Origin: CAZAAW01 sp964483325
Lineage (GTDB): Bacteria; Pseudomonadota; Alphaproteobacteria; Rhizobiales; Kaistiaceae
Direction of reading: 5' to 3'
Length of the DNA: 13,773 bases
Assembly: GCA_964483325.1 (NCBI GenBank)
Contig: CAZAAW010000042.1
Location: forward strand, 1-13,773
Below are positions 1 through 8,431 of this stretch, piece after piece; position 1 is the first letter of the stretch, and each line of letters starts with the position of its first letter. Position numbers and translations under genes: made by a program. The notes beneath the pieces were generated by a model that saw only the letters and a list, made by a program, of their open reading frames with translations, was not told the DNA's origin and searched no databases.

Positions 1-3
1 GGA

Positions 4-105
4 CTTGATCCGGCCATCCACGCGAACACCGGCGGCGCAGAAAAGCGCCTCGCCGGCGGCGTTCCTTTCGGCGCCAACCGTGTTCGCGTGGGTGCCCGGA
101 TCAAG
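4..105. repeat. Long imperfect inverted repeat (stem-loop) at left edge
   Basis: The arms are 4-29 and 80-105. CTTGATCCGG (4-13) pairs with CCGGATCAAG (96-105), and CCACGCGAACAC (18-29) pairs with GTGTTCGCGTGG (80-91). A four-base poorly paired stretch separates the two paired blocks, and the loop is about 50 nt. The right arm runs on into GCCCGGGCATGAC, a motif that I recall as common in interspersed palindromic elements of Hyphomicrobiales. No gene is visible here. The open frame that runs through it into the ABC ATPase gene looks like repeat-derived shadow coding. The pairing is seen directly; the family assignment is inference. Confidence 0.6.
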
Positions 106-133
106 CCCGGGCATGACGCAGCGGAGGGGTGCC

Positions 134-228
134 GTAGGGTGGGCATGCGCCGGCAGGCGCTTGCCCACGCGGCCGAGGGCGCGGTGGCCGGTGACCGCGT
201 GGGCAAGGCGTTGCCTTGCCCACCCTAC
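134..228. repeat. Head-to-head pair of palindromic GTAGGGTGGGCA elements
   Basis: Copy 1 (134-172) begins GTAGGGTGGGCA and ends TTGCCCACGCGG. Copy 2 (195-228) is the same element reversed, starting CCGCGTGGGCAAGGC and ending GCCTTGCCCACCCTAC. Each copy is itself a hairpin, and the two together form a larger inverted repeat. A third copy, matching copy 2 at 31 of 34 positions with all three differences in the loop, lies at 8398-8431. This looks like a REP/BIME-type dispersed element. The rest of 1-421 shows no gene and no clear promoter for the ABC operon. Confidence 0.7.
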
Positions 229-421
229 GCACTGCCCGGCGGCGCAGGCGGGAGGCGGGATGGTGGTGCGTCATGCCCGGCGTCGAGAGCGTCAGCGGGA
301 GGTTCGCACGCTGCGGCACCCCCCCCAGGCGTCATGGCCGGCGGTTCGCACTCCCGGCCGTCAGGGCCCCTTGTCATGCCGCCGCGGCGGTACAAACTGC
401 GAGGAGACAGTCAGGCCGAGC

Positions 422-1185
<764 letters not shown>

Positions 1186-1189
<4 letters not shown>

Positions 1190-2727
1190 GCGATCCCGGC
1201 CCGGTCGCCCTCCTCGCCCGGAACGAGCTGCGCCTCACCTGGCGCGAGCTGAAAGGCATGTTCGGCTCGCGCCGGCGTCTGACGACGCTGGTCGCCGCCT
1301 TCCTGCTCGTCGCCCTCTTCCTGCACCTGATGGCGCGCGCCCTCGTGCGCGCCTATCGCCCGCTGCTCGCCGATCCGGACAGCATGGTGCTGCTGGTGGT
1401 CAGCCTGGCGGCGCTCTTCGCCTTCGCCCTGGCGCTGTCGCAGGCGATGGAGGGCATCACCCGCGCCTTCTACAGCCGCGACGATCTCGACCTCCTGCTG
1501 TCGTCGCCGACCTCGCCGCGGCGCATCTTCGCCGTGCGCATCGTCATCCTCGCCGCCGCGGCGACGGTGCTCAGCCTGCTGCTCTTCGCGCCCTTCCTCG
1601 ACATGCTGGTCGTCCTTGTCGGGCCGCGATGGCTCGGCGGCTACCTGACGATGGCGGCGATCGGCGCCTTCGCCTCGGCCATCGCGCTCGCCCTGACGAT
1701 GGCGCTGTTCCGCCTCCTCGGCCCGAAGCGCACCCGCACCGTGGCGCAGGTGGTGAGCGCCGCGGTCGGCGGCGTGCTGGTGCTCGGCATCCAGGCCGGC
1801 GGCATCCTCTCCTATGGCCGCACCGAGCCCGGCGCCCTGTTCGGCTGGCTGACGCCCGGCGACCTCACGCCGGACAGCCTGCTGTGGTGGCCGGCGCGCG
1901 CCTTTGCCGGCGACGCCCTGCCGCTGCTTGCCGTCTGTCTCCTCGGCTTCGGCGCGCTGGCGCTGGCGATCGCCGGCTTCGCCGGGCGCTTCACCGCCGT
2001 CGTCGGCACCACGGCCGGCACCGCCGGCGGCCAGCGCCGGCGCGCCGCGGCGCCGTTCCGCGACAGGTCGCCGGCGGCGGTGCTGCGGCGCAAGGAATGG
2101 ATGCTGCTGCGCCGCGATCCGTGGCTCCTGTCGCAGAGCCTCCTGCAGGTGCTCTACCTGATCCCGCCGGCCATCCTCCTGTGGACGATGTATGGCGGCG
2201 GCGGCAGCCTGCGGCCGCCGCTGGTCATCGCGCCGATCCTCGTCATGGCCGCCGGCCAGCTTGCCGCCGGCCTCGCCTGGCTGGCGGTCTCCGGCGAGGA
2301 CGCGCCGGACCTCGTCGCCACCGCGCCGCTGCCGCGCGGCCTTGCCCGCCGCGCCAAGGTCGAGGCGGTGCTGGCGGCGGTGGCGATGCTGTTCGCGCCC
2401 TTCGTCGCCGCCCTCGCCCTGCTGTCGCCGATGAGCGGGCTGGCGGCGCTCATCGGCATCGCCGCCTCCGCGACATCGGCGACGGCGATCCAGATCTGGT
2501 TCCGGGCACGGGCGCAGCGCCGCACCTTCCGCCGCCGCCAGACCGCCTCGCGCCTCGCCGCCATCGCCGAGACCTTGATCTCGCTCGCCTGGGCGGGCGC
2601 CGCGGCGCTGGCGGCAGCCGGCCTGTGGTTCGCCGCCGTCCCGGCCCTCCTCGCCCTCGCCGGCCTCGCCATGACCCGCGCCCTCGCCCCACGCGCCCCA
2701 CCCGGCGCCGCCGGGGTGCTGCCATAG
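1186..2727 (+). CDS. ABC-2-type exporter membrane subunit
   Basis: This is a 513-residue polytopic membrane protein. The GTG start overlaps the TGA of the ATPase gene (GTGA), which indicates translational coupling and a shared complex. Hydrophobic segments fall in two groups separated by a charged, arginine-rich cytoplasmic stretch around residue 285-315. An early motif, FYSRDDLDLLLSSP, follows the second membrane segment. From memory it resembles large ABC exporter permeases in which a membrane-proximal element reads the state of the ATPase. The gene ends in a Pro/Ala-rich tail. No lipoprotein or resistance context identifies a substrate. The assignment as the permease partner rests on the coupling and the membrane topology. 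Confidence 0.8.
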
Positions 2728-2763
2728 GGCTGTGCAAGGCGCCCGGCGGCGCTCCCCACCCGA

Positions 2764-2780
2764 CCCCGGCTTCGCCGGGG
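2764..2780 (+). terminator. GC-rich hairpin after the ABC operon
   Basis: CCCCGGC (2764-2770), loop TTC, GCCGGGG (2774-2780) form a perfect 7-bp stem 37 nt after the permease stop codon. No T-run follows, so it is at best a weak or Rho-assisted terminator. It may equally belong to the repeat block that begins at 2795. Confidence 0.3.
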
Positions 2781-2794
2781 CCACCCTCCCCGTT

Positions 2795-2930
2795 CCGGTG
2801 AGGGATGGGCGCCTCTTTCTGGGAGGGCACCGCATTGGGAAGCGCGCACCCATCCCTCCTCACGGCACGTGGGGAGGGTGGCGCGCGCCGTAGGCGCGTG
2901 ACGGGTGGGGACCCACGCCGGGCATGGCGC
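2795..2930 (+). repeat. Dispersed ~130-bp intergenic repeat, copy 1
   Basis: The first 26 bases (2795-2820) are identical to the reverse complement of 13695-13720. The last 60 bases (2871-2930) match the reverse complement of 13580-13639 with three mismatches. The middle part is diverged. A partial copy of the right part lies at 9533-9576, with one base deleted. The core contains GCGCGCGCC-GTAG-GCGCGTGACGGGTGGGGACCC. Small open frames through these copies encode similar arginine-rich peptides because they translate the repeat, not because they are genes. Together with the flanking sequence (2728-3064) this space holds no gene. Confidence 0.8.
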
Positions 2931-3064
2931 ACCTACGCCTCCACTCGCTACTCGCCACTCGCCCCGCCCCCGGCTAAAACAGTCCCGTCGGCATTCCGGG
3001 GATGACGCCGGCGCATAAATATGGCACCCGAACGAAAATCGGGAACAGGTCCTGGGGAGGGACC

Positions 3065-3619
3065 TTGGCTGAGGCTGTCGTCAAAGGCCTGCTGGCCTTT
3101 TCCAGGGGGGTGGACCGGCTCAACGGCTGGTTCGGCGTCATCGCCTACTGGCTGGTGCTGCTGTCCGTGCTGGTCAGCGCCGGCAATGCCGCGGCGCGCA
3201 AGCTGTTCTCGCTCTCCTCCAACGGCCTCCTCGAGGTGCAGTGGTACATGTTCGCCGCCGTGGTGTTCTTCGGCGCCGGCTACACGCTGCTGCTCAACGA
3301 GCATGTCCGGGTCGACGTCATCTACGGCCAGCTGTCGCGGCGGGCGCGGCTGATCGTCGATATCTTCGGCATCGTCGTCTTCCTGCTGCCGGCGGCGATC
3401 TTCCTCGGCTGGCTGTGCTGGCCGGTGTTCCTGCGCGCCTTCGAATCCGGCGAGGTGTCTTCCAATTACGGCGGGCTGCTGCGCTGGCCGGTGCTGCTGG
3501 TGCTGCCGGTCGGCTTCGCCCTCCTGGTGCTCCAGGCGCTGTCGGAGCTGATCAAGCGCGTCGTCGCCCTCGCCGGGCGGCTCGACCTCGACACGTCATA
3601 CGAAAAGCCGACCCAGTAG
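3065..3619 (+). CDS. dctQ: TRAP transporter small membrane subunit (DctQ family)
   Basis: This 184-residue inner-membrane protein is the Q subunit of a tripartite (TRAP) secondary transporter, which bridges the binding protein and the large M subunit. Four hydrophobic segments are visible, beginning at about residues 24, 60, 98 and 136. The loop EVQWYMFAAVVFFGAGY and the following LNEHVRVDV are typical of DctQ. I favour TTG at 3065, which has GGAGG at 3056-3060 and gives an N-terminus close to that of relatives. The in-frame ATG at 3002 lacks a ribosome binding site and would add 21 atypical residues. The M subunit gene follows after 21 nt, so the two form an operon. Confidence 0.88.
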   Translation: MAEAVVKGLLAFSRGVDRLNGWFGVIAYWLVLLSVLVSAGNAAARKLFSLSSNGLLEVQWYMFAAVVFFGAGYTLLLNEHVRVDVIYGQLSRRARLIVDIFGIVVFLLPAAIFLGWLCWPVFLRAFESGEVSSNYGGLLRWPVLLVLPVGFALLVLQALSELIKRVVALAGRLDLDTSYEKPTQ

Positions 3620-3640
3620 GCGCGAGGTCAGGGGAGCCCC

Positions 3641-5098
3641 ATGTTCGACTATGGCGTGATGCCGCCGCTGATGTTCGGCGCCATGGTCGTCGTGTTCCTC
3701 ATCGGCTTCCCGGTGGCCTTCTCGCTGGCCTTTCTCGGCCTCGGCTTCGGCCTCGTCGGCATCGCCACGGGGCATTTCAACGAGGCCTTCCTCTACGCTC
3801 TGCCCTACCGCTTCTTCGACATCATCTCGCGCGAGCTGCTGCTGTCGATCCCCTTCTTCACCTTCATGGGAGCGATCCTGGAGCGCTCGGGCCTCGCCGA
3901 GGATCTCCTGGAGGGCACCGGCAAGCTGTTCGGCCGCGTCCCGGGCGGCCTCGCCTATGCCGTCATCCTGGTCGGCGCCGTGCTCGGCGCCATCACCGGC
4001 ACCGTCGCCGCCTCGGTGATCGCCATGGCGGTGATCTCGCTGCCGGTGATGCAGCGCTACGGCTACAACATGCGCCTCGCCACCGGCGTCATCGCCGCCT
4101 CCGGCACAATCACCCAGCTGATCCCGCCGTCGCTGGTGCTGATCGTGCTGGCCGACCAGCTCGCCGTGCCGGTCGGCGACATGTATCTCGGCGCCACCGG
4201 CCCCTCGATCCTGCAGGTGCTGATCTTCCTCGCCTTCATCGCCGTCCTGTCGGTGCTGCGGCCGGGCACGATGCCGCCGCTGCCGCCGGAAGCGCGGACG
4301 GAGCACGGCCTGGTGCTGCTGTGGCAGGTGGCGCGCGGCATGGTGCCGTCGCTGGTGCTGATCTTCCTCGTCCTCGGCACCATCGCCATCGGCCTCGCCT
4401 CGCCGACCGAGGCGGGCGCCATGGGTGCCGTCGGCGCCATGCTGCTGGCCGCCGCCAACCGCCGCTTCACCTGGCCGATGCTGCGCGAGGCGATGTCCTC
4501 GACGATGCGGCTGACCTCGATGGTGGTGTTCATCCTCATCGGCTCGACCGTCTTCGTCCTGGTGTTCCGCGGCATGGACGGCGGCCACTGGATCGAGCAC
4601 CTCTTGTCGGGGTTGCCGGGCGGCCAGGTCGGCTTCCTGTTCTTCGTCAATATCGCCGTCTTCTTCCTCGCCTTCTTCCTCGATTTCTTCGAGATCGTCT
4701 TCATCATCATCCCGCTGCTGGCGCCGGTGGCGAAGGCGCTGGGGATCGACCTGGTGTGGTTCGGCGTGCTGCTGTGCGTCAACATGCAGACCTCGTTCAT
4801 GCACCCGCCCTTCGGCTTCGCGCTGTTCTACCTGCGCGGCATCGCGCCGCCCTCGGTGAAGAGCTCCGACATCTATCTCGGCGCCATTCCGTGGCTGCTG
4901 CTGCAGCTGCTGCTCGCCGTGGTGGTGATCGTCTGGCCGCAATCGGTGACCTATTTCATCAGCCACCAGGAGATCGACCCGTCGAAGGTGCATATCGAGC
5001 TGCCGCCGCCGGAGGCGGCGCCGGCGCCGGGCTTCAATTTCGGCCCGGCGGACCAGCAGCAGCCGGGCGGCGGCTTCAATTTCGGCGCGCCGCAATAA
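3641..5098 (+). CDS. dctM: TRAP transporter large membrane subunit (DctM family)
   Basis: This 485-residue protein is the ion-coupled transport channel of the TRAP system. It is hydrophobic along almost its whole length, and the conserved DctM core is easy to see: GTGKLFGRVPGGLAYA, GTVAASVIAM, and GTITQLIPPSLVLIVLADQ. GGGGAG-like GGGGAG at 3631-3636 precedes the ATG. Typical DctM proteins are shorter, about 425-440 residues. The extra length is largely a Pro/Gly-rich C-terminal tail containing two GFNFG motifs (residues 464-468 and 478-482), encoded by identical 15-bp repeats at 5030-5044 and 5072-5086. The binding protein gene lies downstream on the other strand. Confidence 0.92.
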   Translation: MFDYGVMPPLMFGAMVVVFLIGFPVAFSLAFLGLGFGLVGIATGHFNEAFLYALPYRFFDIISRELLLSIPFFTFMGAILERSGLAEDLLEGTGKLFGRVPGGLAYAVILVGAVLGAITGTVAASVIAMAVISLPVMQRYGYNMRLATGVIAASGTITQLIPPSLVLIVLADQLAVPVGDMYLGATGPSILQVLIFLAFIAVLSVLRPGTMPPLPPEARTEHGLVLLWQVARGMVPSLVLIFLVLGTIAIGLASPTEAGAMGAVGAMLLAAANRRFTWPMLREAMSSTMRLTSMVVFILIGSTVFVLVFRGMDGGHWIEHLLSGLPGGQVGFLFFVNIAVFFLAFFLDFFEIVFIIIPLLAPVAKALGIDLVWFGVLLCVNMQTSFMHPPFGFALFYLRGIAPPSVKSSDIYLGAIPWLLLQLLLAVVVIVWPQSVTYFISHQEIDPSKVHIELPPPEAAPAPGFNFGPADQQQPGGGFNFGAPQ

Positions 5099-5120
5099 CC
5101 ACCCGGACTGGCGCAACAAA

Positions 5121-5147
5121 AAAGGCCGGGCGCGCGGCCCGGCCTTT
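5121..5147. terminator. Bidirectional intrinsic terminator between dctM and dctP
   Basis: AAAGGCCGGGC (5121-5131) pairs perfectly with GCCCGGCCTTT (5137-5147) around a 5-nt loop. Six A residues at 5118-5123 give a U6 run on the minus strand, so termination should be strong for the binding protein gene. On the plus strand the stem ends in CCUUU, followed by CUG, which suits the QM operon. It lies between the two convergent stop codons. Confidence 0.85.
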
Positions 5148-5168
5148 CTGCCGATATGGAAACCGGGA

Positions 5169-6278
5169 CTACAGCGCGTTGCTGCGCTGCAGGCCCATCA
5201 TGAAGGCGTCGAAGGGCTGCTCGGAAATCTGGAACCAGAGATATTCCTCACCGCGGAAGCCGACGATGGCGTCGTGGACTTCCTTGAAGTCGGCATTGCC
5301 GGCGCAGATCTCGGCATAGACCTCCTTGGCGGCCTGGTAGCAGGCGAGCATCACCTCCTGCGGGAAGCCGCGCAGCTCCGCCCCGGCGCCGACAAGCTTG
5401 CGGATGGCCGGCGGGTTCTGCACGTCGTAGCGCGCCTGCATCTTGGTCTTGGCGTAGCCGGCGGCGGCGGTGATCACCGCCTGGTAGGCCTTGGGCAGGT
5501 CGTTCCACAGCTCGTCATTGATGAGGAAGTGCAGCATGGCGCCGCCCTCCCACCAGCCGGGATAGTAGTAATACTTGGCGACCTTGTAGAAGCCGAGCTT
5601 CTCGTCGTCATAGGGGCCGGTGAACTCGGCGGCGTCGAGCGTGCCCTTCTCCAGCGCCGGATAGACGTCGGCGGCGGCTAGCTGCTGCGGCACGACGCCG
5701 AGCTTGGCCATGATGGCGCCGGCAATGCCGGCGATGCGGAATTTCAGCCCCTTGAGGTCGTCGACGGTGTTGATCTCCTTGCGGAACCAGCCCGCCATCT
5801 GCGCCCCGGTATTGCCGCCCGGCAGCGTGTAGAGGCCGTATTTGGCGTAGAACTTGTTCATCAGGTCGATGCCGCCGCCCTCGTACATCCAGGCGTCCTG
5901 CATGCGGCTGTTGAGGCCGAAGGGCATGGCGGTGAAGAGGGCGAAGGTCGGGTCCTTGCCGAAATAATAGTAGCTGGCGGTATGGCCGATCTCGACGGTC
6001 TTCTCGTTGACGGCGTCGACGATGGCGAAGGGCGGCACGAGCTCGCCGCCGGCGAAGACGTCGATCTGGAAATTGCCGTCAGTCGCTTCCGAAACAGACC
6101 TGGCGAAGACCTCCGAGGCGCTGAAGATCGTGTCGAGCGACTTCGGGAAGCTGGAGGCGAGGCGCCATTTCAGCTTGGGATTCGACTGCGCGATGGCCGG
6201 AGCGGCAAGAGCGGCGACGCTCACCGCGGCGCCGCCGGTGACGGCACCGGCCTTCCTGAAGAATTGACGACGGTCCAT
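5169..6278 (-). CDS. dctP: TRAP periplasmic substrate-binding protein, TakP-like
   Basis: This 369-residue exported receptor captures the substrate for the DctQM permease. The N-terminus is a twin-arginine signal (R3-R4 in MDRRQFFRKAG), with likely cleavage after AIA at residue 30. The mature protein contains SSFPKSLDT (42-50), GNTGAQMAGWFRKEINT (155-171), GLKFRIAG (177-184, where R181 is the arginine that pairs with ligand carboxylates in this family), PYDDEKLGF (222-230) and YYYYPGWWEGG (236-246). From memory this matches the 2-oxo-acid receptor TakP of Rhodobacter sphaeroides and the broader mannitol/chloroaromatic TRAP group. The ligand is therefore probably a 2-oxo acid or similar carboxylate, which is inference. 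AGGGAGGG at 6283-6290 sets the start. Confidence 0.92.
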   Translation of the reverse strand: MDRRQFFRKAGAVTGGAAVSVAALAAPAIAQSNPKLKWRLASSFPKSLDTIFSASEVFARSVSEATDGNFQIDVFAGGELVPPFAIVDAVNEKTVEIGHTASYYYFGKDPTFALFTAMPFGLNSRMQDAWMYEGGGIDLMNKFYAKYGLYTLPGGNTGAQMAGWFRKEINTVDDLKGLKFRIAGIAGAIMAKLGVVPQQLAAADVYPALEKGTLDAAEFTGPYDDEKLGFYKVAKYYYYPGWWEGGAMLHFLINDELWNDLPKAYQAVITAAAGYAKTKMQARYDVQNPPAIRKLVGAGAELRGFPQEVMLACYQAAKEVYAEICAGNADFKEVHDAIVGFRGEEYLWFQISEQPFDAFMMGLQRSNAL

Positions 6279-6322
6279 AATTCCCTCCCTGGCATCCGGT
6301 CGATAGCGCCGGGCCTGGCGGA

Positions 6323-6351
6323 AGCGAACGCGCAGTCTCCGGTACTGTCAA
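6323..6351 (-). promoter_or_regulatory. Possible promoter for dctP
   Basis: On the minus strand a perfect TTGACA (bases 6351-6346) is followed after 17 nt by TTCGCT (6328-6323), a poor -10 element. The position, about 45 bases upstream of the start codon, is reasonable. The -35 box is seen directly; calling it a promoter is inference. Confidence 0.35.
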
Positions 6352-6403
6352 GGACGCCGGACGGGGGGACCATGCCGGAAGCGGCATGGCCAAAGGGCGT
6401 GTC

Positions 6404-8401
6404 ATGGGGGGTGTAAGGATGCTGCGTCGCGTCATCGCCGGGCTGCTGCTCGCCGCGACAATCGCCGGGCCGGCGGCCGCCGCAGCCGTACAGACCGCCG
6501 ACGTGCAGACCGCCCAGCTCTCGGAGAGCATCCGCGACGCCTACCGGCGCACCCACCCGGGCCTGCCGCAGGAGAGCCAGCCGGCGGCCACGCCGGAGAC
6601 CTTGCCAGATGCCGCGCCGCCGGCCGATGGCTGCGCCCCCGGGCCGGACCAGACGGCGATCATCGCCGCCTGCTCGGCCGTCATCGCCGACGCGGCGCGC
6701 CCGCCGGCGGAGCGGGCGCAGGCCTATCTGCGCCGCGGCGTCGCCACCGTCATCCTCGCCCCCGACGACAGCCTGGCGGAGCGGCGGGCGGCGGCCGCTG
6801 AGGATTTCGACAAGGCCGTCGCGCTCGATCCGGGCCTTGCCGAGGCGCATTACTATCGCGGCCTGGTCAGCGCCGATGCCGACCAGGCGATCGCCAGCTT
6901 CGAGACTGCCGGCCGGCTCGGCATGGACGTCGCGGCGCCGCTCACCGCCGGCTATGGCGAGCGCGCCGCCCGGCGCGCCGCCGCCGGCGACGCGGTGGGC
7001 GCCATCGCCGACTACACGGCGCTGCTGGCGCTCGATGCGGACAGCGTGCCGGCGCTGTTCGGCCGCGCCCGCGCCTCTATCGCCACCGGCGACAACGCGG
7101 CGGCGGTCGCCGATCTCGTCGCCGCCGGCCGCCTGGCGCGGCCTGACGATGCGCTCCGGCCGCCGATCGAGGCGCTGCTGCGCGAGCTGTCGCCGCCGGA
7201 TTATGACGCCCTCGTGGCGCGTCTCGACGCGCCGGCCGAAGCAGTTGCACCGGCGCAGGCTGCGCCGGCCGCAACAACGCCGGCGGAGGCGACGCGGCCG
7301 CTCTCCGCCGAGGCCGCGGCGGCGCTGGAGCGCTACCGGCTGGCGGTGCAATCCTCCGTCGCCGCCATCGCCCGCGCCAACATGCGCATCCTGCTGGCGC
7401 AGGGGTGGGCCACCGTGACGCTCACCGTCGCCGCCTCGGGCGAGCTCGTCGCGGCAAGGCTCGAGGACAGCTCCGGCAGTGCCGCCGTCGAGGAAGCCGT
7501 GCTCCTCAGCACCCGCCAGGCGGCGCCCTTCCCGCCTCTGCCGGCGGCGCTCGGCACCGCCCCGCGCAGCTTCAGCATCGCCGTCGGCTCGGAGGGCGCG
7601 GCGGTGCCCGGCAGCGAGGCAGCCCCGGTCCCGCAGGCGCCGCGCGCCGAGCCGGCGCCGCCTGTGCGGGTGGAGACACCGCTGCCGGGCCGGCGCATCG
7701 CCCTCGTCATCGGCAACCGCCGCTACCGGCACGGGCCGGAGCTGCCCGGCGCCGAGGCCGACGCCCATCTCGTCGCGGGCGCCCTCGCCGATTGCGGCTT
7801 CACCGTCACCGAGCTCGCCGACGGCACGCGCACGGCGATGCTGGCGGCGCTCGACGCGGTGAGCGCCGAGGCCGGCGCCGCCGACTGGGTCGTCCTCTAT
7901 TACGCCGGCTACGGCATCTCCATGGCCGGCAACAACTTCCTCGTCCCCACCGATGCCCGGCTGGCGGAGGACTGGGACATCCTCAGCGAGACGGTCGGCG
8001 CCGACCGCCTGCTCGTCGCCGCCGGGCCGGCGCGGCTGCTGCGGGTGGTCATCCTCGACGCCAGCCGCGACAATCCCTTCATCGCCCCGATGCGCCGCAC
8101 CATCAGCGACGCCGGCGGCGTCAGCGGCGGCGTCAGCGGCGCCATGGCGCCGGTCGACCCGCCGGTCGCCTCGCTCGTCGCCCTCCCGGCAAGGCCGGGC
8201 CGCATCGCCGAAAGCCCGCCGGGCGACGGCCCCGGCCCCTATGCGCAGGCGCTGGCCGCCAATCTCTGCCGTCCGGGCGTCGAGATCGACAAGGCCTTCC
8301 GCCTGGTGCGCGACGACGTCTGGGACGCCAGCGGCCACCGCCAGGAGCCGATGACCTACAGCACCCTCCCCGGCCGCACGACCTACGCCCTGCGGCCGTA
8401 G
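6404..8401 (+). CDS. Exported TPR / TonB-C-like / inactive caspase-like protein
   Basis: This 665-residue protein has a signal peptide (MLRRVIAGLLLAATIAG then poly-Ala, residues 6-28). Next is a TPR-like region (about 103-245), a Pro/Ala-rich linker, and a segment resembling the TonB C-terminal fold (about 330-395: TVTLTVAASGELVAARLEDSSGS, then APFPPLP). The C-terminal part is a caspase/peptidase C14-like domain (430-665) starting RIALVIGNRRYR. The caspase His-Gly motif reads YYAGYGI, with Tyr503 (codon 7910-7912) where His is expected. The catalytic LDACRDNPF reads LDASRDNPF, with Ser554 (codon 8063-8065) where Cys is expected. The domain should therefore be inactive as a cysteine protease. 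Start codons at 6386, 6404 and 6419 are all possible; 6404 has AAAGGG six bases upstream. Location is probably periplasmic. The function is unknown, perhaps a scaffold. The stop codon lies within a dispersed repeat. Confidence 0.8.
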   Translation: MGGVRMLRRVIAGLLLAATIAGPAAAAAVQTADVQTAQLSESIRDAYRRTHPGLPQESQPAATPETLPDAAPPADGCAPGPDQTAIIAACSAVIADAARPPAERAQAYLRRGVATVILAPDDSLAERRAAAAEDFDKAVALDPGLAEAHYYRGLVSADADQAIASFETAGRLGMDVAAPLTAGYGERAARRAAAGDAVGAIADYTALLALDADSVPALFGRARASIATGDNAAAVADLVAAGRLARPDDALRPPIEALLRELSPPDYDALVARLDAPAEAVAPAQAAPAATTPAEATRPLSAEAAAALERYRLAVQSSVAAIARANMRILLAQGWATVTLTVAASGELVAARLEDSSGSAAVEEAVLLSTRQAAPFPPLPAALGTAPRSFSIAVGSEGAAVPGSEAAPVPQAPRAEPAPPVRVETPLPGRRIALVIGNRRYRHGPELPGAEADAHLVAGALADCGFTVTELADGTRTAMLAALDAVSAEAGAADWVVLYYAGYGISMAGNNFLVPTDARLAEDWDILSETVGADRLLVAAGPARLLRVVILDASRDNPFIAPMRRTISDAGGVSGGVSGAMAPVDPPVASLVALPARPGRIAESPPGDGPGPYAQALAANLCRPGVEIDKAFRLVRDDVWDASGHRQEPMTYSTLPGRTTYALRP

Positions 8402-8431
8402 GGTGGGCAAGGCTCTGCCTTGCCCACGCGG
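8398..8431 (+). repeat. GTAGGGTGGGCA palindromic element, copy 3
   Basis: GTAGGGTGGGCAAGGC (8398-8413) and GCCTTGCCCACGCGG (8417-8431) form a hairpin. The element matches the reversed copy at 195-228 at all but three loop positions. The TAG stop codon of the caspase-like gene (8399-8401) is bases 2-4 of the repeat. The hairpin could act as a 3' end stabiliser or weak terminator. Confidence 0.7.

Noticed and set aside
5..421. N-terminal extension of the ABC ATPase to base 5
   Set aside because: The added 139 residues are arginine/proline-rich translation of palindromic repeats, and the family start is at 422.
2805..3005. Small open frame encoding an arginine-rich peptide with RRRRVTGGDP, and its relative at 13481-13747 on the minus strand
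   Set aside because: Both are translations of the dispersed repeat, with no ribosome binding site; their similarity follows from the repeat.
3596..5119. Long minus-strand frame opposite dctM
   Set aside because: It is extremely rich in His, Asp and Glu, the typical complement of a hydrophobic membrane protein gene. The plus strand is unmistakably DctM.
6221..8410. A 729-codon minus-strand frame opposite the caspase-like gene
   Set aside because: Its composition (Arg, Gly, Ala, repeated RR/GG) matches antisense translation. The plus frame has a signal peptide and recognisable domains.
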